Shown piece by piece: positions 11,537-21,880 of a stretch of 64,000 nt of DNA (its first letter is position 1; the number at the start of each line of letters is the position of its first letter). A program made the position numbers and the translations under genes. The stretch is from Impatiens glandulifera (lineage: Eukaryota > Streptophyta > Magnoliopsida > Ericales > Balsaminaceae): NCBI RefSeq assembly GCF_907164915.1, contig NC_061862.1, positions 93,823,995-93,887,994 on the forward strand. Direction: 5' to 3'. Under the pieces are notes generated by a model. The model had not been told where the DNA came from. It did not search any database and saw nothing but the letters and a program-made list of their open reading frames with translations.

Positions 11537-14500
11537 TTATTGTTCTTCCCTTTTTACTCGAGGATCGGTTGGACTCATCCCTTCATCAACCATATCTTGA
11601 CCAGTTAACAGGTTTTTGAAAAGGAGGAAAAATGCGACCACTACGACCGCTTCCAATGGATCTTCCACCACGATCACCGCCACTGGCACGACCTCTTTGA
11701 TCAATACCAGATTGCCTACCACGACCACCACCACTGCTTCGGCCTCCACGATCACCACTGCTTCGACCTCCGCCTCTTTTAGTTGACCTTGGATTTTCAT
11801 CGTTGATCTGCGCTCGTTTAGATCTGGTGTCGGTTGACACCCCGTCACCTTTTCTACTTGGCTCACCTTCGGTGATTCGAGGTTGTTCTTTTTCAGCATC
11901 AACTTTCGCATTCTCTTTTGCTTGAAATTTTCTAGAAATAGAGTCAGCAAACTCCATTCGTTCACCATCTGTTCTTCTCAAGCATCCTTGAATTTCTACC
12001 ATCTGGTTTTTCACCAAACTGAGTTCCTCCAAAGTTTCTCGATGACGATCATCATTGATGTGCCTTTAAATATCCATCATTTCAAATTGACGACTGAAGA
12101 GCTTCTTTTCAAATTTGGAGAAATTTAATTTGCGATATGAGTCTCATACGTATTCTTCTTCAGAGTATTGTCCAATTCATTAAGAACATTGACAAAATCA
12201 GCAAATTCATTTCTTTCTTCTTTCTGGGAATTCAGAACCTTTATCATATTTGATCCCATGGATACCACGTTCTTCTGAAGAGAAGAGAGCACAGACGTCA
12301 TACACTTTAGAAGCTTGATACCATCAACAGAGGATTCTTCATTCGATTAATTTTCTTGAGATTATGCTGACATACTATGAATAGGATCAAAATGGGTATG
12401 GATCTGTAGGGATTGCACCGGCTGATCCTTCTCAGACACATTTCCAGATTTATTACGCTCTTCTTCTTCCAATTCCCTTTCAGCTCTCTCAAATATTTCA
12501 TACAGATTTCCCTTGCTGTGAAGAGGATTGTTGATATTTTTATGAACATTTATCGCATTGATCTTAGGGAATGGAAGAGGCTTGACAAATCTAGCATTTT
12601 GATTATGTTCCTCATCAGATGAGGAACTCTCTTCTTCAGCATCTTTGTCATTGGACGGTTTCCCCTCAGATCTGATAATTTATGGCTGAGTTACTTCAGC
12701 CTCCTTCTCTTGGGCTTCCTCTGTTCTTACAACAGGGGATATCACAAATTCTTCATCATTAGGAGCTTGAGCAAACTCCTCAATAACATCTTCTTCTTCT
12801 AAGAGAGGATTCTCTTGAACGGGTTGAGCCAAAAGACGTCTTTCTTCAGCAGAAAGACTCCCAAATTCTATCAGGAGAGCAGCATCTTGCTCATCTGTAT
12901 CATCATGATCATCAGGGATATCCATTGGTTCATCATCATCAAAAATATTTTCTCTAGAGCAATTAGCGCCATGAACGTATCGGGTAGCAACCGAGACGTA
13001 GTCAGCCATGATGTCGTCTAATCTTTTCAAAACTTTTGCTTCCACTTCAGATCCTTTCTCAATGGGGTTAAAATTTTCCTTTCTGGCTTCAAGAATGGGG
13101 AATAAAGCTCTTCCTCTTAAACAAGCTTTAACAAGGTCCGTTCTCTTCAGAGCTTCAGGCACATCTGAAGTTTTAACCCACTTGAGAACCTTCTTTTCAT
13201 TGGCTACACGCTTCTGCCATTCACAAACTATTTCTGAATTTGTTAAGACTTCATCATACTTGACAGATAGTCTTTCTAGGATCCAGGATTCATAAATTTC
13301 TATTTTTTCAGCGAGGTCAACAATGCATGTTGCCTCCGAAACTTCTTCATTAACAGATTTGCAATATTCTTACCTTTACCAACAACATCGACAAGTTTTG
13401 GAGAAGGTCTTGGTTCACCAAATACAATTCCACACGACAGCCTTGTGGAACGCATCAACTCGTACGCAGATTGGGGTTTCTTGCAAAATTCAACAGGGAG
13501 CTCTCCACGAGTGACCTTTTCGGTTACTAAGGAATCCTTAGAGATGGGATTTAACAAGGGAGACTCTCTGACAGAAACATAGGACTCCTTTTCAGAAGAG
13601 TTACCAGCAGCAAGGGTAAGGACTGCACCTTGTTCTGGTTGAGCAATATCTGTAGCACCTGCGGCTAATTGGTCAAGTTGATGAATGGGAGACTCAATCC
13701 TGTCAATATTTTTAGTATTCGGACCAGCTGACTCAATAGCGGGCCCTTCAGCAGATTCCTTTTTAGGAATAAAAACATATTCAACTTGTTCCATCACAAG
13801 AACATCAAACTTGGGCACATCGGCCAAGGGTCTAGAAGAAGTTACCTTTGATGATACATTTATTTATTTAGACGCGCGAGGCGCCTTAGGCTTCTTTTCT
13901 TTCGAGATACTGGATCTCGAAGGCTTTCTCAGGATGGTCGCCGGAGAAGACATAGGAGATAGGGGAATAGAAGTAAGTACACCTGGACCTTGCCTGATTC
14001 TTGAATCGACTGATTTATAATCCTTCTTTGAGGAGCTTTTTAGACTGGAGGAACTGGCCTCTAATTCGTTGATGATTTTTGATCTCTTCGCCCCCGTTGA
14101 CATAATAGAAGTAGACGGTTGTCTAGATCGAGTAGCGGGCCTACCACCCATCTGTTGACTAGAGGCACCTGAGGGAGATTCCATATTGTTCTTCATTCTC
14201 ATCAGGGTACTGGCGACTGTAAGGGCAGAGAACACCCTTGGAGAGTTGATCTGCACAGGTTCACTCATCGGAACCCCCAAATGCTCCAATAATCGACTTA
14301 GTTGAGCCACAAATGTTATGCTTTCTTTGTTCGCCTGGTTGATGGAGAAACTAAGATTCTGAAATAAAGTTGAAGCCCAGTTTACCTGGATTCCCTTTGA
14401 GATGGCACACATATAGTCAAAACGATCTTGACTATAGAGATGGAAGGATCCAGCCTTTCCTTGGAGCGCTTTAACTATCACATCATTTATCAAAATAAAG

Positions 14501-14896
14501 TGAGGTTTGAGGACCTTCTTGCTTCCGTTTACATGAATCGCCGAGCCATCGGTAGAAAGAGCCTTCTTCATTTCTTTCATTATTTATGATGAGAGAAGTT
14601 TGTCGAACGTATGACCCTCTATCGGATGTTCAAAGAACTGCATATACAGTCTCGTCGAAGGATATTTCCACACCATTAACGGTTGCTACGATAGAGTCAT
14701 CTACCATTGTTGCAGATTTGAAAAACTCTCGAACTTCCTTTTCGTAGAATATGAATGGACCTCCAAGATACTTTCTCAGACCAGAATACTCTAGGGTTCT
14801 AAACATATCCACCACTTCCGGCTGATCGAAAGTGTAGACCGATGGAAAATCCACCTGCAATGTACAATGACCCAGCGTGATTTTCTTGTTCACCAT
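11537..14896 (-). pseudogene. Family 2 accessory gene (env position), related to family 1 third gene
   Basis: Minus strand from the ATG at 14896, broken across several frames. Segments in order: 14896-14630 (LQVDFPSVYTFDQPE, YSGLRKYLGGPFIF, SIVATVNGVEISFDE); 14580-13864 (VKALQGKAGSF, KGIQVNWASTLFQNL, then a Ser/Lys-rich stretch); 13827-13300; 13162-12680 (FNPIEKGSE plus an acidic region); 12032-11537, a C-terminal tail rich in RGG/GGR repeats. The first two segments match the N-terminal half of the family 1 genes at 38342-43668 in order and motif. An ATATAA-type box lies about 125 bp before the ATG. I infer an accessory protein of copia elements; its function is unknown. The RGG tail suggests RNA binding, but that is only a compositional hint. 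Confidence 0.7.
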
Positions 14897-15017
14897 TTTT
14901 TCAGAAGAGTATGAACAGACACAAGATTAAGAGAGGTTTTGAGAGAGATGCAAAGAAAACTAGGGTTCTTAAGAATCTCGAGAGATGAAAAACTTTCAAT
15001 CTCATGCAAAACTGTCC

Positions 15018-15025
15018 TTATATAG
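15018..15025 (-). promoter_or_regulatory. TATA box of family 2 accessory gene
   Basis: Minus strand reads GTCTATATAAGGACAG about 122-129 bp before the ATG at 14896, followed by a CT-rich leader (CTCTCTCAAAACCTCTC) typical of plant core promoters. It is separate from the LTR promoter. Confidence 0.6.
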
Positions 15026-15284
15026 ACAAAGAAAAGATATACAAAATAACCATCGCTTTTCTTAGGGGTATGGCCCAATAACTAATATTAGACGTCCTTT
15101 CCAAAGAGTCATCATTAAAATGAGGCTATATTAGTCATTCTCTCTTAACTTGAAAGACTTATGAGGTTATTATATGAGTCTTCATGTTGATAGGAGATGA
15201 CTTTTTAATATTTAAGCGGGAAAAATAGATAGCTCTTCACGTGAAACATCTGTCCTTGATCAGTCTAATCGGCACGTAGTTAGA

Positions 15285-15610
15285 CGTTTTTCTTACTGCA
15301 CAAATCCATACAACTAAACGTCTATTAGACGAATGGTTCCATTAGACGCATACGTCTAATTTCGTGTTGTAAGGAATATGTCTAATGTCTTTTAGACGTG
15401 TACGTCTAATTACGCATGAACACCACGTGTTATACGTGTGTTTGGTTAGACGTGAGCATCCTCTTGCTCATGACGTAAAAACATCTAACGTCTATTAGAC
15501 GTGTACGTCTAACCGCGTAGGTTTTAAACCGCAACATATAGACTTAGATGTATAGATTGTGAGCAAAAATACGTCTAAGTACAGACCGTTTCTTTTAGAC
15601 ACCCTTGTTT
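15285..15610. repeat. Internal TTAGACGTGTACGTCTAA repeats
   Basis: Several palindromes of the same TTAGAC...GTCTAA type as the LTR arrays, here with the perfect core TTAGACGTGTACGTCTAA, lie in the internal region just upstream (minus strand) of the accessory-gene TATA box. Spacing is irregular, unlike the LTR arrays. Confidence 0.8.
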
Positions 15611-15869
15611 AATAGATCGATTAAGGTCATTCGTTTAGAGAGTATCTTAACTTTCAAAGAAATTTTCCCTCTCATTTTGTATAGGGACAAGAAAGCATAA
15701 GAAACAGTTTTTGTGGTCCAAAGACAGAAAAATATTTTTAACAAATAAAAATATTTAATCTAGTGGAATGGCAAATGCCATTGTTGATCTTCTAGGTTGT
15801 ATACTCAAAAGAGTATTCTTCCTGCTTCCTTCCTGCAATCCTCCTGCATCACCTACAAAAGAAACTATT

Positions 15870-17673
15870 TACACATTTTGGTACCCATATTCAATTGGGT
15901 CCTCGATCAATTATTCCTTGGGAATCCATATTTGAGTTATTCTAATGGATTTCTCATTTTGTGTTGTGATTAGTGCATAAGATTTTGACTTAGCAGATGA
16001 CTTCCTACTAGCCATTGATCCCTTAGCTTTTGAAGAAGACTTTCTTTTAAAACTCCTTGACTTTGAGTCAGGTTTTAGATTGTCAGACTTGTTGGCTGCT
16101 TCTAACTTATTCTTAAGTCAGCTAACAGTCGGCGGAACATAAGTTATTTCATTCTTAAAAGCTACTTCTTCAAGAATGAGATCGGATTCAATGTCAGTCA
16201 TATTCCCTTTGACAAAACTTATTGGTTTAAGCTTGTCAATTGTTGAGTTTAACTTTTTGCAGGACAGTTAGGGTCATTGCCATCAAATCCCAATCCGGAT
16301 CTAGATCCAGCAGGTTTTAACTTGCTGATCTGATATTTGACATCTTCTCCAGACCTTGTCCATGCACAGACAACATAATTTAATCTCTTGTTTTCAGATA
16401 AAAGGGTTTGAATCTGTTCTCCGAGCATCTCATTCTCAGATGAGATCTCTAGAACCTTCTTTTCAAAAATATTTGACTCTTTAGTTTGAAATAGAATCGG
16501 TTTTTGTACATCTGGTGAAGATTTAGTTTCATTTAGGGATTCTTCTAGATTTCTGTACTCGATGACCATGTCATCTAGTGCAGCTACCAGTTGTTCCCTT
16601 GAAAACCTTTCGGAAGAGAAAGTCAAATACCTCAGTTTCCTGAGTCTTTTCTTCATTTTCTGTTGCCATGAAGCAAGCCACCTCTTCTTCATCACTTTCA
16701 CTGGATGAGAAGTAGGAATCACGGTTATTTCGTTGGTTCTTCCCGTCACCAGCCATAAGAGCCTTCGGCTCTTTTCCATCATCCTTTGCATCTTCACGTT
16801 TTGGCTTCCGGCATTCCAATGCATAATGACCTTTAATACCACAGTTGAAACACGTAACGTTAGCTTTAGATTTTTTATTGTCATTAGAATTTGAAGAGTT
16901 TGAGTTAGAGTTGCTCTTCTTCATGAAGTCGCCAAACTTCTTCACAAAGAGAGACATGGCGTCGCTGCTCAACTGCTGAGCCGCCATCTTCACATCCGGA
17001 GCGCTTGGTGGCTCTTCAGCAGTCACCAGCGCCTTGGCAATGATAATGGATGTGGATTTATCTTCTTCCATCCTACAGTTCAACTCGAACTCATAGGCCT
17101 TGAGATCAGTAAATAGATCAAACAGAGAGATCTTGTTAAGATCTTTGGATTCTCTCATTGCCATCGTCTTTATGTCCCATTCCCTTGTAGAGCACGCATG
17201 ACCTTAATAGCAAGCTCCCGGTTGCTATAGGTCTTGCCTAGGATGGATAAGGAGGAGACAATCTTGTCGAATCTGGTGTCGAAAACTTTCATTGTTTCAC
17301 CAGGATGCATCTTGAAACTATCAAACTACTGAGTGGCAACCATAATCTTGTTTTCCTTGGTTTGTTCGTTGCCCTCACACAGTTGGGTGAGTCTGTCCCA
17401 GACCTCTTTAGCAGTATCGCATTCGATAATGTAGTTGAACATGCTATCATCGAGAGATCTGTACAGAACATCAAGAGCCATGTTGTTGAGGTTGTTCTGC
17501 CTCTTTTCTTCAGCAGTCCAGTCGGCTTTCTCCTTATCGATCTTGATAGGACCTTCTGTGACGACACTCCACATGTCGTCATGAAGAGAAGAAAGATGAG
17601 AACGAACTCTTTTCTTCCATACAATATAGTTTTCTCGGGAGAAGGTTGGAATAGTTGTAGCACTGGCATCTTG
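15870..17673 (-). pseudogene. Family 2 copia gag and first codons of pol, broken
   Basis: Gag reads from about 17673: FSRENYIVWKKRVRSHLSSL, then TEGPIKIDKEKADWTAEEKR and NEQTKENKIMVATQ (UBN2-type capsid region), a stop near 17325, a second capsid segment, and a CCHC zinc knuckle CFNCGIKGHYALEC (near 16845-16805). Next come an acidic region, a coiled coil with LGEQIQTLLSENKRL in another frame, and the gag tail ending QIWIPKE. A few codons resembling the family 1 pol start (YGYQ) follow near 15885. Protease, integrase, RT and RNase H are absent. Gag makes the virus-like particle core; here it is frameshifted and interrupted. Confidence 0.75.
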
Positions 17674-18725
17674 TAGTTCGTCCGTTGTCCGTTGAGATTT
17701 GATAAATACTGGTCAGAGACTAACAATCGAATCTTCAAAATGATACATGACACTCTTCCATTGGAAAGCCTCCATAATACACAGCAGGTTCTGAGCATAA
17801 GGATCGTGGCCGTACTCCATCTGGTAGTGCGCCGAATATTCTTCAGGGATGTACCTGCAAAACAAGTAGTGTGAAGGATATTATCTTACGTGGCATTCGT
17901 TGGTTGGTTGCGTCTAGCTATCGTACTGATCTTCACTAGAAAGTGGAGCAGGAGTATGGTACAACTATCGCACGTGGGTAGGCGGGTGCTAGCTTCAAGC
18001 AGACTGCTTAAGCATAGCATTAGACGACCTCGTCTAATGAAATCAAACGTCATCGTCTAAGAGCAGAATCCATTAGACCACCTGGTCTAATGGAATTAGA
18101 CTTACGTCTAATTGCAATCACTTCACACTAATCTAAAGGAGTTAGACTACACGTCTAACTTTCACAAACCATTAGACTACACGTCTAACTCCACGAGTTA
18201 GACTCCACGTCTAATTCCGGTTCTACTTCAGACTAGTCTGAAGAAGTTAGAATACACGTCTAACTTTCTCTTTCTATTAGACTGCATGTCTAACTCCACG
18301 AGTTAGACTGCACGTCTAATTACGGTTCTACTTCAGACTTGTCTGAAGGAGTTAGACTACACGTCTAACTTTCTCTTTCTATTAGACTACACGTCTAACT
18401 CCACGAGTTAGACTGCACGTCTAATTACGGTTCTACTTCAGACTTGTCTGAAGTAGTTAGACTACATGTCTAACTTTTACTTTCTATTAGACTTCAACGT
18501 CTAATTCCGAGTTCCATTAGACTGCACGTCTAACTCCACGAGTTAGACTGTACGTATAATTCCGAATTCATTAGACCGCACGTCTAACTCCACGAGTCAG
18601 ACTGCACGTCTAATTCCGAATTCATTAGACTGCATGTTTAATTCTGAATTCATTAGACTACACGTCTAACTCCACGAGTTAGATTGCACGTCTAATTCCG
18701 AATACATTAGACTGCACGTCCAACA
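17674..18725 (-). repeat. Family 2 LTR (5' LTR), truncated
   Basis: Matches the left LTR from the TTGTAGTTCGTCCGTTGTC region through the palindrome array, then ends CGTCCAACA before the AATTG duplication. Compared with the other two LTR copies it lacks the roughly 150 bp outer edge (apart from the terminal bases) and the whole end adjoining the primer site, so it joins gag directly. Confidence 0.75.
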
Positions 18726-19099
18726 AATTGTAAAAATAATTGGTTTTTAATCTTTTAATGACTTTGAACAGCATTAATTTAACACATTTGATAACCTTAA
18801 AACATTCATTACAAAATCCATATGATCAAACTTTATACACATTCATGTGATCATCAAACACAAACATACACTTCTTTATATAATCAAACACAATCATAAA
18901 CATTTTAACATGAAACACAATCTTAATTTTTAAAAAACAACACACACTTGATTAGATTATTTAGGAGTCTGGATTAGGAGGCAAAAAATCAATTAATTTA
19001 ACAAATTAGGAAGTGGTAAAACTAAAAGTTTTATATATATAACTCTCGGTTTTGATGATTATTTCCGAAAGTTTTGAATAAACCTCTCGGTCCTGACAT
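18726..19099. repeat. CACTA block duplicated on both sides of the retrotransposon
   Basis: After the AATTG duplication, about 360 bp align in the same orientation to about 6690-7060 (shared words: CACATTTGATA, CATATGATCAAAC, ACACTTGATTA, TTAGGAGTCT). So this CACTA region was internally duplicated before or independently of the retrotransposon insertion. No gene seen. Confidence 0.7.
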
Positions 19100-20440
19100 T
19101 AAACAGAATGTTTTTTAACAAAGGTCAAAACCGAAGGTTTATTTAAAAACCTTCGGTTTTGACCCTTCCCAACACTAAGAATTTTTTATGCTTTTTTTAA
19201 ACAAAGGTCAAAACCGAAGGTTTTGTTTATTTGAAAACCTTCGGTTTTGACCCTTCCCAATACTTAGAATTTTTTCTGCCTCCTTTTAACAAAGGTCAAA
19301 ACCGAAGGTTTTCAAATAAACCTTCGGTTTTGACCCATCCCAACACTTAGAATTTTTTGTCTTTTTTTAACAAAGGTCAAAATCGAAGGTTTATTTGAAA
19401 ACTTTCGGATTTGACACTTCCCAACACTTGGAATTTTTTCTGCTTTTTTTAACAAAAGTCAAAACCGAAGGTTTATTTGAAAACCTTTAGTTTTGACACT
19501 TCCCAACACTTAGAATTGTTTATACTTTTTTTAAACAAAGGTTAAAACCGAAGGTTTATTTGAAAACCTTCGGTTTTAACCCTTCCCAACACTTAGAATT
19601 TTTTCTGCCTTTTTTTAACAAAGGTCAAAATCGAAGGTTTATTTGAAAATCTTTGGTTTTGACCCATCCCAACACTTAGAATTTTTTCTGCCTTTTTCTT
19701 AACAAAGGTCAAAACCGAAGGTTTATTTGAAAACCTTCGGTTTTGACCCTTCCCAACACTTAGAATTTTTTCTACTTTTTTTTAACAAAGGTCAAAATCT
19801 AAGGTTTATTTGAAAATATTCGGTTTTGACCATTTCCAACACTTAGAATTTTTTCTGCCTTTTTTTAACAAAGGTCAAAACCGAAGATTTATTTGAAAAC
19901 TAAACCTTCGGTTTTGATCCTTCCCAACACTTAGAATTTTTTATGCTTTTTTTTAACAAAGGTCAAAACTGAAGGTTGATTTGAAAACCTTCGGTTTTGA
20001 CCTTCCCAACACTTAGAATTTTTTCTGATTTTTTTAAACAAGGGTCAAAACCGAAGGTTTATTTGAAAATCTTCGGTTTTGACCCTTCCCAACACTTATA
20101 ATTTTTTCTACTTTTTTTTAACAAAGGTCAAAACAGAAGTATTATTTGAAAACCTTTGGTTTTGACCCTTCCTAACACTTAGAATTTTTTATGTTTTTTT
20201 TAACAAAGGTCAAAACCGAAGGTTTATTTGAAAACCTTTGGTTTTGACCCTTCCTAACACTTAGAATTTTTTATGTTTTTTTAACAAAGGTCAAAACCGA
20301 AGGTTTATTTGAAAACCTTCGGTTTTGAACCTTCCCAACACTTCGAATTTTTTCTGTCTTTTTTTAACAAAGGTCAAAACCAAAAGTTTTCAAATAACCC
20401 TTCAGTTTTGACCCTTCGCAATTACCCCTATTTTTTTGTT
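19100..20440. repeat. CACTA hairpin array, about 16 units of about 83 bp
   Basis: Tandem units each contain a near-perfect inverted repeat: GGTCAAAACCGAAGGTTTA, a short AT loop, and AAACCTTCGGTTTTGACC, followed by a spacer CCTTCCCAACACTTAGAATTTTTT and a T-rich run. About sixteen starts can be counted between 19119 and 20367. The stem core CCGAAGGTT also recurs singly near the terminus (21340-21870). These are subterminal repeats, probable binding sites of the accessory transposase protein. Confidence 0.9.
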
Positions 20441-20639
20441 AAAAATATACCATGTTCTATAATTTTCTCAAATAAAGGCAATCTATTAAATAAAGGAAAA
20501 GAATTCATAAAAACCATTAATAAACCAAAACCAAAGGATAATAATAATAATTCATAATTATGAAAACAAAACACACCAAAATATCATCATTCGTACGGAA
20601 AAGATAATATATAATTAATCAAACAATATAATCTAGAAT

Positions 20640-20935
20640 TAGTAGATGTGGGGGAGGAGGCGGTGGTTGATTCTGCCTCTTCAACAATTCAATTTGTTGT
20701 TCGAGATATTCCAATTTTTGCGCCATTTCAGCCCTGTCCGCTTTAATTTCAGTAAGCATTTGGCCTCTTTCTGCATCCCTCAATCGGATTTGCTCCAATT
20801 ACAGCGTCATTTTTCTCACCTCTTCCTCACGTGCCGCAGTTTTTGATGCTGCTAGCAAATTCTGGTATTGCCGGGACTGTTTCTCTGGTGTACGCCGAAT
20901 ACTCATCCATGACTCACTCATCCTAAATGCATTTC
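20640..20935 (-). pseudogene. C-terminal exon of a Ptta/En-Spm protein, displaced copy
   Basis: Minus strand from about 20933 encodes MSESWMSIRRTPEKQSRQYQ, then LLAASKTAAREEEVRKMTL, a stop, and LEQIRLRDAERGQMLTEIKA, with Gln/Leu-rich heptads and a final Pro-rich PPPPPPHI. This is the coiled-coil tail of Ptta/En/Spm proteins. It lies between the hairpin array and the 5' terminus, not downstream of TNP2 where the element's own Ptta gene sits (1-1065). So it is a second, displaced copy, or part of a nested or rearranged CACTA. Confidence 0.65.
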
Positions 20936-21339
20936 ATATATATATGTATATATATTACTCAAACAAAATTACCGTAATCCAAATCTGATATAACTTAAAT
21001 CAAACTCAATAACCAAAATATATCATTCATTTAACAAAATCTAACAAAATCATATACATTTAACAAATTAACATAAATCTAATCTAAACAATAACAAATC
21101 TAAATCAAACTACCAAACAAATAATCTAAACTAGCGGCCTAAATCTAGATAATATAAACTAAATGATAACAAATCTAAATCTAATAATTAACAAAAGCAA
21201 ATAAATCTAACTTGGAACGCGAGAAGACGAAGATGAGAAGCAGCGGAGGCGGGGGCGGCTGCGGCGCGGAAGAGAGAGAAAGAAGAGAGGAGATTGAAAA
21301 ATGAAGGGTTAGAGTTTGTATTTATAAAGGTATTTACCG
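20936..21339 (-). other. AT-rich intron-like tract and GC-rich leader of CACTA 5' end
   Basis: 20940-21220 is made of the same AAATCTAAC-type words as 4560-6060. 21240-21300 is GC-rich (GCGGAGGCGGGGGCGGCTGC) and merges into GAGAGAGAAAGAAGAGAG. On the minus strand a TTTATAAATACAAAC stretch near 21310-21330 could be a TATA box just inside the subterminal repeats. The arrangement mirrors 6061-6375. No coding frame is convincing. Confidence 0.45.
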
Positions 21340-21880
21340 AAGGTTTTCATATTACTTTCGGAAATATTACCTTAAAACCGAAGGTTTTCCAATAAACCTT
21401 CGGAAATAAGAATCACGGGATTTAATTTTTTTTGTCTTTTTTGGGATGGGTCAAAACCGAAGGTTTATAGGATAAACCTTCGCAATTAACAATTTCAGGA
21501 AAAGGTAAAACCGAAAGTTTTTTAAATTACCTTCGCAATAAATCATTCTCCAACTTAGAAATTTTTTTCATTTTTCTGGGATGAGTCAAAACCAAAGGTT
21601 TATTGGACAACCTTCGCAATTAAGAATTTCATGAAAGGTAAAACCGAAGGTTTTTTGAATAACCTTCGTAAATAACCAACTTCCAATACTTAGAATAATT
21701 TTGATTTTTATTGGAAGGTCAAAACCGAAGGTTTTACAAAGAACCTTCGGTACTAATTAGTAAACCCGAAAGTTTTACACCCCTCTCGGAATCTATTTTT
21801 AATAACGAAAGATTTATTTCTCTCAGGATCAATTAGGAGAGCTTTATAAAACTTTCGGTCAAGGTCATTTTTTACCAGTG
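21340..21880 (-). repeat. CACTA 5' terminal inverted repeat end and subterminal repeats
   Basis: The final bases on the plus strand are GGTCATTTTTTACCAGTG, so the minus strand starts CACTGGTAAAAAATGACC, matching CACTA termini that begin CACTG/CACTA. Inside are repeated AAAACCGAAGGTTT words separated by 30-60 bp. Beyond 21880 the sequence changes at once to the TTTAACACATTT minisatellite. Confidence 0.8.

Larger units (their letters stand above)
7082..18725 (-). mobile_element. Ty1/copia retrotransposon family 2, pol-less copy
   Basis: Minus-strand element flanked by AATTG at 7077-7081 and 18726-18730. The left LTR (7082-11358) begins TGATAGGATC and ends CCAACA, reverse complement of TGTTGG...CCTATCA; it is matched by the plus-strand LTR at 52724-54625. 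Internal order on the minus strand: gag (about 17673-15870), almost no pol, a TTAGAC repeat tract, an accessory gene (14896-11537), polypurine tract (11359-11371). The right LTR is shortened at both ends and joins gag directly, so the primer binding site is missing. A gypsy fragment interrupts the left LTR. Non-mobile by itself. Confidence 0.85.
1..21880 (-). mobile_element. CACTA (En/Spm) DNA transposon, left end outside window
   Basis: Coding strand is minus. The 5' terminus is at 21880, where the minus strand reads CACTGGTAAAAAATGACC, a CACTA-type terminal sequence; subterminal hairpin repeats built on CCGAAGGTT/AACCTTCGG lie just inside. Moving left there are a GC-rich leader, an AT-rich intron-like tract, a TNP2-type transposase (4545-1216) and a Ptta/En-Spm gene (about 1060 to below 1), the usual CACTA order. 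The other terminus is not in the window. The element is interrupted by a copia retrotransposon at 7082-18725, so about 10.2 kb of CACTA DNA is present. TNP2 carries several in-frame stops, so this copy is unlikely to be autonomous. The base after the end begins TAT; the matching 3 bp duplication would be outside the window. Confidence 0.85.
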
